The notes beneath the pieces were generated by a model, which worked only from the letters and a program-made list of their open reading frames with translations, ran no database searches and was not told where the DNA came from. Source: Brevinematales bacterium (GTDB lineage Bacteria > Spirochaetota > Brevinematia > Brevinematales > JAOACQ01). From it: 35,116 bases of DNA. Of this stretch, positions 9,510 through 19,187 are shown piece after piece. The position numbers and the translations under genes are program-made. Each line of letters opens with the position of its first letter. Within the stretch, counting starts at the first letter, position 1. The stretch lies in assembly GCA_026417755.1 (NCBI GenBank), contig JAOACQ010000086.1, positions 1 through 35,116 of the forward strand, given 5' to 3'.

Positions 9510-9974
9510 CTATTTTCCCATAAGTCCGCTTAACAAGATAGAAGCAACAAGAGAAAGAATGGCATAAAACTCTGGCAAAGCTGCCATAACAAGTCCCGGA
9601 ACAAGAGTATCATGCCCTGAACCTATAGCTGAAGCACTTGAAGCACAAACCTTACCCTGATAGATTGCAGAAACAAGACAGGCAAGCCCTACCATTATAC
9701 CAGCACCAAGAACTAAGGCACCCTGATAAACGCTCATAGATGAACTCACATATCCAGAATAAATAAAGAAGGCTACAAAACCATAAATACCCTGTGTAGA
9801 AGGCAAAACAGAAGCAACAAGGAGTGTCCCAAAGGCATCTGGTCTTTTCCTCAAAGCACCTATTGCTGTGCTACCACTAATAACAAGGCCAACAGCAGAA
9901 CCAACCCCAGACAAACCAACCATCAATCCAAGACCAATCCCGGCAAGTATAACAGCTAAACTCATTGTTTCCAT
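9510..9974 (-). CDS. atpK: V-type ATP synthase subunit K (proteolipid, four predicted TM helices)
   Basis: VLPSTQGIYGFV, AIYQGKVCAS and ALPEFYAILS motifs typical of V-ATPase K. Confidence 0.92.
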   Translation of the reverse strand: METMSLAVILAGIGLGLMVGLSGVGSAVGLVISGSTAIGALRKRPDAFGTLLVASVLPSTQGIYGFVAFFIYSGYVSSSMSVYQGALVLGAGIMVGLACLVSAIYQGKVCASSASAIGSGHDTLVPGLVMAALPEFYAILSLVASILLSGLMGK

Positions 9975-9990
9975 ATATTACTCCTCAACT

Positions 9991-11847
9991 TTAAACTTTA
10001 CTTTTTCTAAAAGGTCTATATGGTCTACCACCGCCTGTAAAACCAACAGCCTTATAAAACTCAAGCAACGTTAGTCTTAAAGGATGAACAAAAGCACCAA
10101 GTAAAGCAAGCACAAGATTTAGTCCATGCCCAACAACTAAAATTAAAGTCATAAATATAATACCAAGAATATTTCCATCTCCTCTTACCATCAAAGCAAT
10201 CTGGTTAAATGCATTACCAAGTAATCCTCCGGCCAGACCCAATGCAAAAAGTCTCAAATAAGAGAGTATATCCCCAGGAACCCCGGTTACCACACCATAT
10301 AATTCCCACAACCCAATTAAAGGTCTTATAAAGATTTTCATATTTATATTATTAAAAAATAGGATCAGAAGAAGTCCTAAGACAACCATAGTTATAAACA
10401 CAATTTTCGCAAATGGTATAAGACTTAAATAATACTTTATTCTTATAGGACCTATGTTCATATCACCTGTAGCAATAAATACTATAGCATAAGAGAGAAT
10501 GCCAAGAAATAACAACAATACTCCCAGAGGTTGTAACGCTCCTTCAATACCAAAAAGCCTGATTTTATTAATAATCTGAAGTATATAACCTACAGAGACC
10601 TGAAGAACCCCAAGAAATATTGCAAAGCCCATTGCAGAATTCATGTCAGTAAAAACAACAAACCTCTTTATATCCTCTGGAATTGGAAGAGATAAAAGCT
10701 GTAAACCAAAGAAGGTATTAAGCAAAATTCCTCCAATTATAGTCGTAATGCTTAAAACAACCCCAAGCATTGCAATTGATTTAAATGATTTTTCTTTCAC
10801 AAAGAAGAAAGCACCAAGAGTAGCCATAAGCATTACAATACCATAACCAACATCAGCAATACAAAGGCCAAAAAATAAAGCAAAAAATGGTGCCGTAAAA
10901 GGCGTAGGATCAATCTCAAAATATTTAGGTAAACTATTTAACTTAGTAATTACCTCAAAAAGAGACGAAAATTTGTCATTTTTAAGTTTTACAGGAACAT
11001 CTTCTTTTTTGAAATCTGGTTTTTCTATATAATATACTACGTCATTTTTCTCAAGTAATTCTATCACATTTTTCTCTGATTTAACAGGGAAATAACCAGT
11101 GATATAAAGAACTTTATCTTCCACAAGATTTGAAAAATTCTCCTTTCCAAGTTCAAAGAAAAGTTCGTCGGAAAGTTTATTTATCTCTTCATCAAGATCT
11201 TTGAAATAACATTCTAAAGATGATATGTATAATTTTGACTCTTTAAGAAGATTTTCAAGATGATTTCTGTGAGTAAGCACCTCAGAAAGTTTCTTCATCG
11301 GGACCTTTTCAAGTTTTGCTTCTTCTATATCAATCAGTTCCTGTGATAATAAAACAAAATATATTGTATTTCCATCTTTAGATATCTCGCTTACATTATA
11401 CCCCTTCTCTGAAATTTTCTCAAATTCTTCTGAAGCACAACTATAAAACCTTATATAAATTCCTTCCTTCTCAAGTTTAGCAAAAACAATAGGATCAAAC
11501 TCACCCCAATTCTCAAGAATTTTTATTTCATCATCAGTTTGTTTAATTTTCTCAATCAATGATTCATATTCTTTTTGAGCATTCTCAACCTTCTGAATAA
11601 GATCTGAAACACTTTCACATATTACTTTTTTTGTTTCTTTTACCTTATTTTCCTTAATGAAAGAAGAAAGAAAATTTTTTGCCTTTTTAATTCTATTTAT
11701 TTTAGTTCTTAAATCTATAATCACATCATTTTCTTTTGAAAAGTCCATATTCAAATCAACAACACCAAGTTCCTGCAAATTTGTAAGAAAATTCTCTTTC
11801 ACAGTGTTATGAAGCAACACCGAGAGCCTTTTCATCCTTTCTACCAT
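9991..11847 (-). CDS. atpI: V-type ATP synthase subunit I
   Basis: Start re-set to ATG 11847 (MVERMKRLSVLLHNTVKENFLTNLQELGVVDL), right after the atpD stop; long cytosolic N-domain, multi-TM C-domain with YLRLFALGLAGG. Confidence 0.92.
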   Translation of the reverse strand: MVERMKRLSVLLHNTVKENFLTNLQELGVVDLNMDFSKENDVIIDLRTKINRIKKAKNFLSSFIKENKVKETKKVICESVSDLIQKVENAQKEYESLIEKIKQTDDEIKILENWGEFDPIVFAKLEKEGIYIRFYSCASEEFEKISEKGYNVSEISKDGNTIYFVLLSQELIDIEEAKLEKVPMKKLSEVLTHRNHLENLLKESKLYISSLECYFKDLDEEINKLSDELFFELGKENFSNLVEDKVLYITGYFPVKSEKNVIELLEKNDVVYYIEKPDFKKEDVPVKLKNDKFSSLFEVITKLNSLPKYFEIDPTPFTAPFFALFFGLCIADVGYGIVMLMATLGAFFFVKEKSFKSIAMLGVVLSITTIIGGILLNTFFGLQLLSLPIPEDIKRFVVFTDMNSAMGFAIFLGVLQVSVGYILQIINKIRLFGIEGALQPLGVLLLFLGILSYAIVFIATGDMNIGPIRIKYYLSLIPFAKIVFITMVVLGLLLILFFNNINMKIFIRPLIGLWELYGVVTGVPGDILSYLRLFALGLAGGLLGNAFNQIALMVRGDGNILGIIFMTLILVVGHGLNLVLALLGAFVHPLRLTLLEFYKAVGFTGGGRPYRPFRKSKV

Positions 11848-11848
11848 C

Positions 11849-12436
11849 TTATGCCCCCGCCTGCTTTTGTTTTGTAATCTTCTGTGCAGATTTTTCAAGA
11901 TTATCAACATCCTCAAGATATCTTTTTATCTTTCTTATTGCTGAAGCATACTCAGGTATCTGAACCTTCTCATAAAGATTCACTTTTTGTGTTGTCTTTT
12001 TTCTGGCGTAATCAAGAATCTCTAATTTTTTCTTTGCCACTTCTATTTGAACAATCATTTTTGTCAATTCCTTTAAATAATCAACACCAAAACTTGTCCA
12101 GGCCGGGTTATGAAAAATAGAAAACTCAATAACATTGAAATCCACTTCTTTAAGCACCGGAGATTTTACCCCAGCTATCTTCTGAACAGAAAGAATTATA
12201 TCTTTAAGATTAAAAATTTCTGGAAATTCTCCCCAAAGTCTTATAAAAGATTCTATCTCTTCAAATTTTTTTTTCAGATTTTCATTTAGATTAGCAAGGT
12301 TGTCTTTCTCTTTTTTTAATATAAGTCGTAATGCAGATTCTTTACTCTTCAAGGTCGGTAAAGCAGACTCCCTTATTCTTAATTGCTTACGCAACTCCTG
12401 CATTGCAACTTTATTAAACTGATACTTTATAGCCAT
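11849..12436 (-). CDS. atpD: V-type ATP synthase subunit D
   Basis: Coiled-coil protein, conserved operon position between B and I, FNKVAMQELRKQLRIRESALPTLKSKESAL. Confidence 0.9.
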   Translation of the reverse strand: MAIKYQFNKVAMQELRKQLRIRESALPTLKSKESALRLILKKEKDNLANLNENLKKKFEEIESFIRLWGEFPEIFNLKDIILSVQKIAGVKSPVLKEVDFNVIEFSIFHNPAWTSFGVDYLKELTKMIVQIEVAKKKLEILDYARKKTTQKVNLYEKVQIPEYASAIRKIKRYLEDVDNLEKSAQKITKQKQAGA

Positions 12437-13761
12437 TATTTATTACCCTTCCAGTATTTTGAAACAAGAGCTTCTTTTATTCCAACTTCAGCAGGATTAA
12501 AATATTTGCCAAATAATTCCCATGCAGTATCAAGCATCTCCTCAACAGAAATATTAACATCTATAGCAAGAAGCCTTTCCGAATATTCTGAAGAAAATTT
12601 TATAGCTCTCTCATCATAATCTGTCAGGTCAAATCCATTATCCCTTTTTGTCTTAGCGTTAGCAGCATCAGCATAGAGTCTTACCGCGGCATTCATCACC
12701 TGGGGATGATCTTCCCTTGTCTTTTTACCTATAACAAGCTGTTTTAATCTCGAAAGAGACCTGAATGGGTCAACTATAACCTTGTTTATATCAGAATCCT
12801 TTCTTAAAAATAATTGCCCTTCAGTAATATAACCTGTATTATCAGGAATAGCATGGGTAATATCTCCCCCAGAAAGCGTAGTAACAGCAATAATGGTAAT
12901 AGAGCCACCGTCAGGGAACTGAACGGCTTTCTCATAGATTTTTGCAAGATCAGAATAAAGAGAACCTGGCATAGAATCCTTTGAAGGTATTTGATCCATC
13001 TTATTTGACACAATAGCTAAAGCATCAGCATAAAGTGTCATATCAGTAAGCAAAACAAGAACCTTTTGTTTTTTATCGACCGCAAAGTATTCAGCTGCAG
13101 TCAAAGCCATATCAGGAACAAGAAGTCTCTCAACAGGTGGATCTTCAGTGGTATTAACAAAACATATAATCTTATCAAGTGCTCCCGCGTAATCAAAAAG
13201 ATTTCTATAAAATAAGTAATCATCATTAGAAAGCCCCATACCACCAAGTATAATCTTGTCTGCCTGTGCCCTTAAAGCAACATTTGCCATAACCTGGTTA
13301 TATGGCTGATCCGGATCAGCAAAAAACGGAATCTTCTGCCCGGTAACAAGTGTATTATTCAGGTCGATACCTGCTATACCAGTAGCAATAAGTTCAGACG
13401 GTTGTTTTCTTCTCACCGGATTTGCTGCCGGTCCACCAATCTCTCTTTCTTCACCATCTATCTCAGGTCCACCATCTATTGGTTTACCATATGCATTAAA
13501 AAATCTCCCCGCAAGAGCATCACCAACCTTAAGTGTGGGTGGTTTACCTGTAAATATAACTTCGGCCTTTGTTCCTATACCTGCAGTCCCCTGAAAAACC
13601 TGAAGTGTTACTTCATTCCCAAGAATTTTCACAACCTGAGCAGCTTTTCCATCAACATAAGCAAGCTCCTCATTCTTAACACCAGTAGCCTCAAGACTAC
13701 AGGTCGCTTTCGTAATTTTAGTAATCTTTGTATATACTTTTTGAAATGCTTTCTTCTCCAT
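12436..13761 (-). CDS. atpB: V-type ATP synthase subunit B
   Basis: TKITKATCSLEATGV, LIATGIAGIDLNNTLVTGQKIPFF, PGSLYSDLAKIYEKA. Confidence 0.95.
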   Translation of the reverse strand: MEKKAFQKVYTKITKITKATCSLEATGVKNEELAYVDGKAAQVVKILGNEVTLQVFQGTAGIGTKAEVIFTGKPPTLKVGDALAGRFFNAYGKPIDGGPEIDGEEREIGGPAANPVRRKQPSELIATGIAGIDLNNTLVTGQKIPFFADPDQPYNQVMANVALRAQADKIILGGMGLSNDDYLFYRNLFDYAGALDKIICFVNTTEDPPVERLLVPDMALTAAEYFAVDKKQKVLVLLTDMTLYADALAIVSNKMDQIPSKDSMPGSLYSDLAKIYEKAVQFPDGGSITIIAVTTLSGGDITHAIPDNTGYITEGQLFLRKDSDINKVIVDPFRSLSRLKQLVIGKKTREDHPQVMNAAVRLYADAANAKTKRDNGFDLTDYDERAIKFSSEYSERLLAIDVNISVEEMLDTAWELFGKYFNPAEVGIKEALVSKYWKGNK

Positions 13762-13764
13762 AAG

Positions 13765-15516
13765 TTAAGCCCCCCTCTTTTCAAGAAGTTGCCTGATTTT
13801 TACTTCATAACTCTTAAATTCACTAGAATTAAATTCGTTATAATTCATCTGCTTAAGCAAATTTATCATTTCTTTAAAATATGGTCCTACCTCTTCAAAA
13901 CTTTCAAAATTATAATTTTTTTCACATATCTCCATAACTAAATTCAGCATATATCTTTGTCTTGGAAATGGAGATATAGAATCAATCTTATCAAACGCAT
14001 CCTGTTGCATAAGGACAAAATCAATCACCTCTGATTTCCAATAAGTAACATGATAATCTACTGGAACACTATCATCACCAAGAATCGTTATCTGCTCATA
14101 GGCTTCTCTACCTCTCTGAACCCAGTTTTTAGCCTTTAAAACATTTGGAACCCATTCATGACCAACATTTTTTTCAAAAAATTCCTGGATTTCAGGATAT
14201 TCAAGATATTTTGAATAACTATCAAGAGGATCAACAGCTGGATACCTCTTTGAATCTGCTCTTGACTGTGCAAGCGCATAAAAACATCTTGCAACTTTTT
14301 TTGTAGCCTCGGTTACAGGTTCTTTTAAGTTTCCACCAGCAGGAGAAACTGTCCCGATAAAAGTTACAGAACCTTCTCCACCATTTCTTAACTTAACTAT
14401 ACCTGCCCTTGCATAAAAGTTAGCAATAATAGCCGGTAAGTCCATAGGAAAGGCATCAGGTCCCGGTAATTCTTCGAGTCTATTGGACATTTCTCTCAAA
14501 GCCTGTGCCCATCTTGAGGTCGAATCAGCAAGCATAAGCACCTTAAGACCCATCTGCCTATAGTACTCTCCTATAGTCATTGCTGTATAAACTGAAGCCT
14601 CTCTTGCTGCAACGGGCATATTTGATGTATTACATATAATTATAGTTCTTTCCATCAACTTTCTACCTGTTCTTGGATCAACAAGTTCAGGAAATTCTGT
14701 GAAAAGTTCTACTACTTCATTTGCTCTTTCTCCACAGGCAGCAAAAATTATTAAATCAGCTTCCGCATTTTTAGAAATAGCATGTTGCAAGACTGTTTTA
14801 CCACAACCAAAAGGTCCGGGAATAAAACCAGTGCCACCTTCAGCCATAGGATTAAACATATCTATGATTCTCACACCTGTTTCCATCACTTTGTATGGTC
14901 TTGGTTTTTCTAAATATGCTTTTATAGGGACTTTAACAGGCCATCTCTGAACCATTGTAAGAGACTTTTTATCTCCATCTTCATTCTCTATAACTGCTAT
15001 CTCATCATAAACTCTATAACTATCCTTTTTTGCAATCTTTTTTACTCTCCATTTACCAGAAATATTAAACGGAACCATTATTTTATGATCTATCCAGTTT
15101 TCTTTGACACTACCTAAAAAGTCTCCAGCATATACATAATCACCTTCTTTGGCAATTGGAGTAAAATCATATTTCTTCTCTGAATTCAAAGATGGAGTAT
15201 ATTCCCCTCTTCTCAAAAACACTCCCTGTTTTGCATATAGATCATTCAGAAGTCCATCATAAACATTTGAAAGTAATCCCGGCCCAAGTTCTATCTCAAG
15301 CATATGTCCGGTAAATTCGACTTCATCATCTATTTTAAGTCCTCTTGTGTTTTCAAAAACCTGAGCATATGCTATATTTCCATTAACTTTAATAACCTCG
15401 CCCATAAGTTTACCATCAGAAACAACCACAAAACATATTTCATTCTGACTAACGGGACCATCAACTTCTATTGTGAGAAGATTTGCAATGATACCTTTTA
15501 CTTTACCTTTAGTCAT
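13765..15516 (-). CDS. atpA: V-type ATP synthase catalytic subunit A
   Basis: P-loop GPFGCGKTVLQH, CGERANEVVELFTEFPEL, ADSTSRWAQALREMSNRLEELPGPDAFP. Confidence 0.97.
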   Translation of the reverse strand: MTKGKVKGIIANLLTIEVDGPVSQNEICFVVVSDGKLMGEVIKVNGNIAYAQVFENTRGLKIDDEVEFTGHMLEIELGPGLLSNVYDGLLNDLYAKQGVFLRRGEYTPSLNSEKKYDFTPIAKEGDYVYAGDFLGSVKENWIDHKIMVPFNISGKWRVKKIAKKDSYRVYDEIAVIENEDGDKKSLTMVQRWPVKVPIKAYLEKPRPYKVMETGVRIIDMFNPMAEGGTGFIPGPFGCGKTVLQHAISKNAEADLIIFAACGERANEVVELFTEFPELVDPRTGRKLMERTIIICNTSNMPVAAREASVYTAMTIGEYYRQMGLKVLMLADSTSRWAQALREMSNRLEELPGPDAFPMDLPAIIANFYARAGIVKLRNGGEGSVTFIGTVSPAGGNLKEPVTEATKKVARCFYALAQSRADSKRYPAVDPLDSYSKYLEYPEIQEFFEKNVGHEWVPNVLKAKNWVQRGREAYEQITILGDDSVPVDYHVTYWKSEVIDFVLMQQDAFDKIDSISPFPRQRYMLNLVMEICEKNYNFESFEEVGPYFKEMINLLKQMNYNEFNSSEFKSYEVKIRQLLEKRGA

Positions 15517-16355
15517 TTTTTCCTTCCCCCTACTCTTTGAAATTCAGGTGGAAAAGCAATCTTAGCTTTTATAGAATTAACAAGCTCTTCGAGTTTTGCT
15601 TTCCCTTTTTCTACATTTAAATTTTTCCATCTATTTACACTCTCTAATTTTTTACCAATTGCAAAAACATTTTCAACAGAGAAAAAATCATCATCCACAA
15701 GTCTATCAAGCATATCCCATCTGGCTCTTTCAATTAACTCCTCAAAGAGAACAAAATCACTCTTATTAAGAGCATCTGATAATTTTTCAAGAAAAGGAAA
15801 TTCAATCTGCATACCAAAATCAAGGTTATTTGACCTTACAATCCTTTCGTAATAATCTCCATAGTTTATAAGTTTATTTTCATCAAAGGAGTTTCTGAAT
15901 TTCAACACCATTGCTCTTGATAAATTTGTAAGCACAAGCTCACACTCAACATAATATTTTTTAATAAAATCATAGATCTTCATTTCATCAATGTTTTCAT
16001 AAAACAACTGTGTTAACTCATCTACCTGAGTTTTGGCTGGATAAAATCTTTTCCCAGTTTTTAAGAAAAAAAGATAATCTGCAATAAAAGGGAAAAAATA
16101 GTCTGGATCTTTAAAATTTTCTATAAATTCTTCTTTTGAATAAAAAGAAGGTGTAACAAAAACATCATCCTCTTTCTTAAAAAAAACAACATTCTTAATA
16201 TCATTAAATAGATACATCATTTTCAAATTTTTGAAATCCTCGGGATGCATCTCCATCTCACAAAACTCAAGAAAATCAAAAAGAGCCATCCCTTTGCTTT
16301 CACCCTGAAGAATAACATCTGGCAAACTTGCAACAAGATAATAATACTTCCTCAT
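15513..16355 (-). CDS. DUF2764-like V-ATPase operon protein
   Basis: Begins MRKYYYLVASLPD; position between E and A as in spirochaete/chlamydia/Bacteroides-type V-ATPase operons; 4-nt overlaps on both sides. Confidence 0.72.
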   Translation of the reverse strand: MRKYYYLVASLPDVILQGESKGMALFDFLEFCEMEMHPEDFKNLKMMYLFNDIKNVVFFKKEDDVFVTPSFYSKEEFIENFKDPDYFFPFIADYLFFLKTGKRFYPAKTQVDELTQLFYENIDEMKIYDFIKKYYVECELVLTNLSRAMVLKFRNSFDENKLINYGDYYERIVRSNNLDFGMQIEFPFLEKLSDALNKSDFVLFEELIERARWDMLDRLVDDDFFSVENVFAIGKKLESVNRWKNLNVEKGKAKLEELVNSIKAKIAFPPEFQRVGGRKK

Positions 16356-16960
16356 TTATTCTCCGAAAATAGAAGTTCCTTGGTTTTTTGTTTTAAATAA
16401 GACGCAAAAAATTGATTCATATCTTCATCAGTAAAAGAAAGAACAAAATTACCATCCTTGGGTTGAATCTTAAAACCACCTTGCATCCTTCCTTCAAAAG
16501 TTAAAACAACATTTTTACCTAAAGTTTCTTTTACCTTTTTAACAAATATATTTTCAAAATCTTTTTTCTTTGTTTCCGGTAAAATCACCTCTATATCAGA
16601 ACTTACATCCCACTTTTTTACAATTTCGGTTAAAAGATTTTTCACAAATTCCACATCATTAAGTGTTTCAGAAACATCAGATTTCAAAGCATTCTTTGAA
16701 ATAAAATCAATCAATTCCTGTTTGAGAGAAAGTTTAACCTGTTCGGCTGCAGATCTAAGTTCAACAATAGTCTTCCTGTATAAATCTTCCATTTCTTGAT
16801 TCGCTTTCTTCAAGATATGCTCTTTTTCTTTTTCGGCCTCCTTAAGAATTTTAGAGGCCTTTTCTTCTGCTTCTTGTATTATCCTCTCAGCTTCACTCTT
16901 TGCTTTCTCAACTCCTTCAGAATAAATCTTTTCCGCTAACTTCTGGAGCTTTTCATCCAT
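16352..16960 (-). CDS. atpE: V-type ATP synthase subunit E
   Basis: Charged N-terminal coiled coil (LAEKIYSEGVEKAKSEAERIIQEAEEKA), first gene of the V-ATPase operon. Confidence 0.87.
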   Translation of the reverse strand: MDEKLQKLAEKIYSEGVEKAKSEAERIIQEAEEKASKILKEAEKEKEHILKKANQEMEDLYRKTIVELRSAAEQVKLSLKQELIDFISKNALKSDVSETLNDVEFVKNLLTEIVKKWDVSSDIEVILPETKKKDFENIFVKKVKETLGKNVVLTFEGRMQGGFKIQPKDGNFVLSFTDEDMNQFFASYLKQKTKELLFSENK

Positions 16961-17026
16961 TGGGAGCCCCCTGTCTTAAAATTTTATTTTGTTTTATTGT
17001 AATTTATTTTAAAAAAAAATACAACT

Positions 17027-17461
17027 TTATTTTATTAATATCCCCAATACTATGTATAAACCATACAAATAATAAAAAAAAGTAAAAAAATTTTTTTGAC
17101 CATTTATTCCAAAAAATAAAAAAATAATCAAGATTCCCCCACTTATAACAAAAAAATGAGCAAGAATCCTTATAATCTTGTTTTTTGAGATATAATAAAT
17201 CTTTATAATTGAAAATACATAAAAAACAAATATAAAAAAGTAATACAACTGGAACCAGTTCAAAAATCCAGAAAAAATAGAAAATAACAAAGAAACTATT
17301 ATCAAAGAATCAAGTCTATCGAGATTTTTTTTATAATAAAATGAAAGCAAAATAAGGCCAAAACCAAGTAGACTGTAGTGAAAAATAAAATTTCCAAGAT
17401 TAAAATAAAGAGGAGAAAAAGCCAATACTATGCCTGATATAAATATCTTCTCCCATTTCAC
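17027..17461 (-). CDS. Hypothetical multi-TM membrane protein
   Basis: Hydrophobic segments with few charges; 4-nt overlap with the upstream pyrK-like gene. Confidence 0.6.
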   Translation of the reverse strand: MKWEKIFISGIVLAFSPLYFNLGNFIFHYSLLGFGLILLSFYYKKNLDRLDSLIIVSLLFSIFSGFLNWFQLYYFFIFVFYVFSIIKIYYISKNKIIRILAHFFVISGGILIIFLFFGINGQKNFFTFFYYLYGLYIVLGILIK

Positions 17462-18195
17462 AATAAAACCTCATTCCATTTAAAGATTGGCCCATCTTTA
17501 CAAACCAGTTTATTCCCATTTATAGTTTCTATAGCACACCCCTTACATGCACCAAATCCACATGCCATATAATTCTCAAGAGAATAATATGCCTCAACAT
17601 TTTTACATCGTAAAAAAATCTTATTCAACGCCCTGAAAAGTGGATTAGGCCCACAAGCATAGATAACCTTTCTTGTAAAATCTTCTTTCACAAGTAAGTC
17701 AAGAACTGTTCCCTTTTCTCCAATACTTCCATCATCAGAAGAAAGAATTACTTTAAAATCACTAAACATCTTTATATCGGGTAAAAAACTTTTATCTCTA
17801 ATACCAAAAAGTAAAGTTATACTTTTAACATATCTTGCAAGAAACAAAAAAGGAGCAACTCCTATTCCACCCGCTACAAATATTGATTCTTTTTCAAAAA
17901 TTGGAAATGAGTTACCAAGAGGGCCTATAATATTAACAATATCACCTTCTCTTTTCTCTGCAAGTAGATTTGTACCTCTACCTTTAATCAAAACAAATAG
18001 TTTAATAATATCTCCCTCTACATCTGATATAGAGAAAGGTCTTCTCAAAAAAGGATCAAAACCACTGTTAACCCTAAGATTAACAAACTGCCCAGGTAAA
18101 GCATTATTTGCTATATTTTTTGTTTCAATTGAAAGATATAAATAGTTATTAAAAATTCTTTTCTCTACAATCTTTGCGTCTTCTTGAAACTTCAA
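17458..18195 (-). CDS. pyrK: Dihydroorotate dehydrogenase electron-transfer subunit-like FAD/2Fe-2S protein
   Basis: FAD-binding DPFLRRPFSISD, FVAGGIGVAPFLFLA, CGPNPLF, C-terminal cluster motif CGFGACKGCAIE...CKDGP. Confidence 0.82.
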   Translation of the reverse strand: MKFQEDAKIVEKRIFNNYLYLSIETKNIANNALPGQFVNLRVNSGFDPFLRRPFSISDVEGDIIKLFVLIKGRGTNLLAEKREGDIVNIIGPLGNSFPIFEKESIFVAGGIGVAPFLFLARYVKSITLLFGIRDKSFLPDIKMFSDFKVILSSDDGSIGEKGTVLDLLVKEDFTRKVIYACGPNPLFRALNKIFLRCKNVEAYYSLENYMACGFGACKGCAIETINGNKLVCKDGPIFKWNEVLL

Positions 18196-18237
18196 ATCAA
18201 ACTCCGTATTTATTATAAAGCAAAAAAAGCAAAATTT

Positions 18238-18915
18238 CTATTTTGGGTAAAATTTCCCTTTTTCTTTATCCCAATAGAGGATTATTTTTTCAAGGGCATT
18301 TTCCCTTATTTTGGCATAAAAAGACGCTTCTTCTTCTGATAAATAATATCTTAATGTTTGATTTAACTCAACAATTAAATCTGTTCCAACTCTTGGAATT
18401 TCATAAATAAAAGTATGCAAATTTTTACTAAAAAATTTATCCATTTTTGTCTTGTTTTTTTTATAAAAATCTTCTTTAAAAAATAATTTCCAGAAGTTTT
18501 CTGGGAAAATTTCGTTTTTTACATTTCGCCAATTACCATTTTCTACTTCATAACAATATAACAAAGAATTATCAATACCCACTCCATCTGTTGTTCTGTT
18601 ATAGATAAGAATATATACTTTCTCTGTTACCGATTTAAACATAGCCATATAAATCTCATAATTTCCCCCTCCAGTCCCCTCATCAATGATAGAAAGATAA
18701 CCATTTTTAAAATCGACAGTTACATCCATTTCCTCACTAGTTACTGAAATAGTTTTGTAACTTTTTCCTCGCTTGTAAATCTTATAATACTCAATATTGT
18801 TCTTAATACTTCCTGATTTAACAAGCCTGAAATACTCATTATAAAACTCAAGAATATCTTTTGAAAAACCTAAAGAACTGATAAATAAATTAAAAGCTAA
18901 CAAAAACCTCCACAT
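18238..18915 (-). CDS. Hypothetical secreted protein
   Basis: 225-aa ORF with signal-peptide-like N-terminus (MWRFLLAFNLFISSLGFS); no family recognised. Confidence 0.6.
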   Translation of the reverse strand: MWRFLLAFNLFISSLGFSKDILEFYNEYFRLVKSGSIKNNIEYYKIYKRGKSYKTISVTSEEMDVTVDFKNGYLSIIDEGTGGGNYEIYMAMFKSVTEKVYILIYNRTTDGVGIDNSLLYCYEVENGNWRNVKNEIFPENFWKLFFKEDFYKKNKTKMDKFFSKNLHTFIYEIPRVGTDLIVELNQTLRYYLSEEEASFYAKIRENALEKIILYWDKEKGKFYPK

Positions 18916-19041
18916 AATCCCCCCTATATCTTAGAATTTATCTTTTTTAAATATTATAAAAATAAACTAATGATAAATCAAAATATTTAAATAAATTTAA
19001 CCAAACTTTTTTCACGTTTTGGTGTAATAGCTAATAAGAAA

Positions 19042-19187
19042 CCGGAGCTGCCCAAAAAGTAATTCTTCAACTCTTTGAGATTGCTTCGCCTTTTACGAAA
19101 GCTCGCAATAACGATCTTTTCTGTCATCACAAGAATCGTAAGCGACAAAGCCACCCCTTTAAAAGTAATCTTTTTGGGCAGCCCCGG
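19042..19187. mobile_element. MITE-like palindromic element
   Basis: Terminal inverted repeats CCGGAGCTGCCCAAAAAG (19042-19059) and CTTTTTGGGCAGCCCCGG (19170-19187), 17/18 complementary; interior holds degenerate inverted arms gagattgcttcgc...gctcgcaataacg and tgtcatcacaag...aagcgacaaagc. Confidence 0.7.

Noticed and set aside
11848-11916. N-terminal extension of atpI in the ORF track
   Set aside because: Overlaps atpD coding sequence; ATG 11847 gives the canonical subunit I N-terminus.
13402-13941. 179-aa plus-strand ORF antisense to atpA/atpB
   Set aside because: Lies opposite two confidently assigned V-ATPase genes; Cys/Phe/Ser/Tyr-rich composition typical of the complement of coding sequence.
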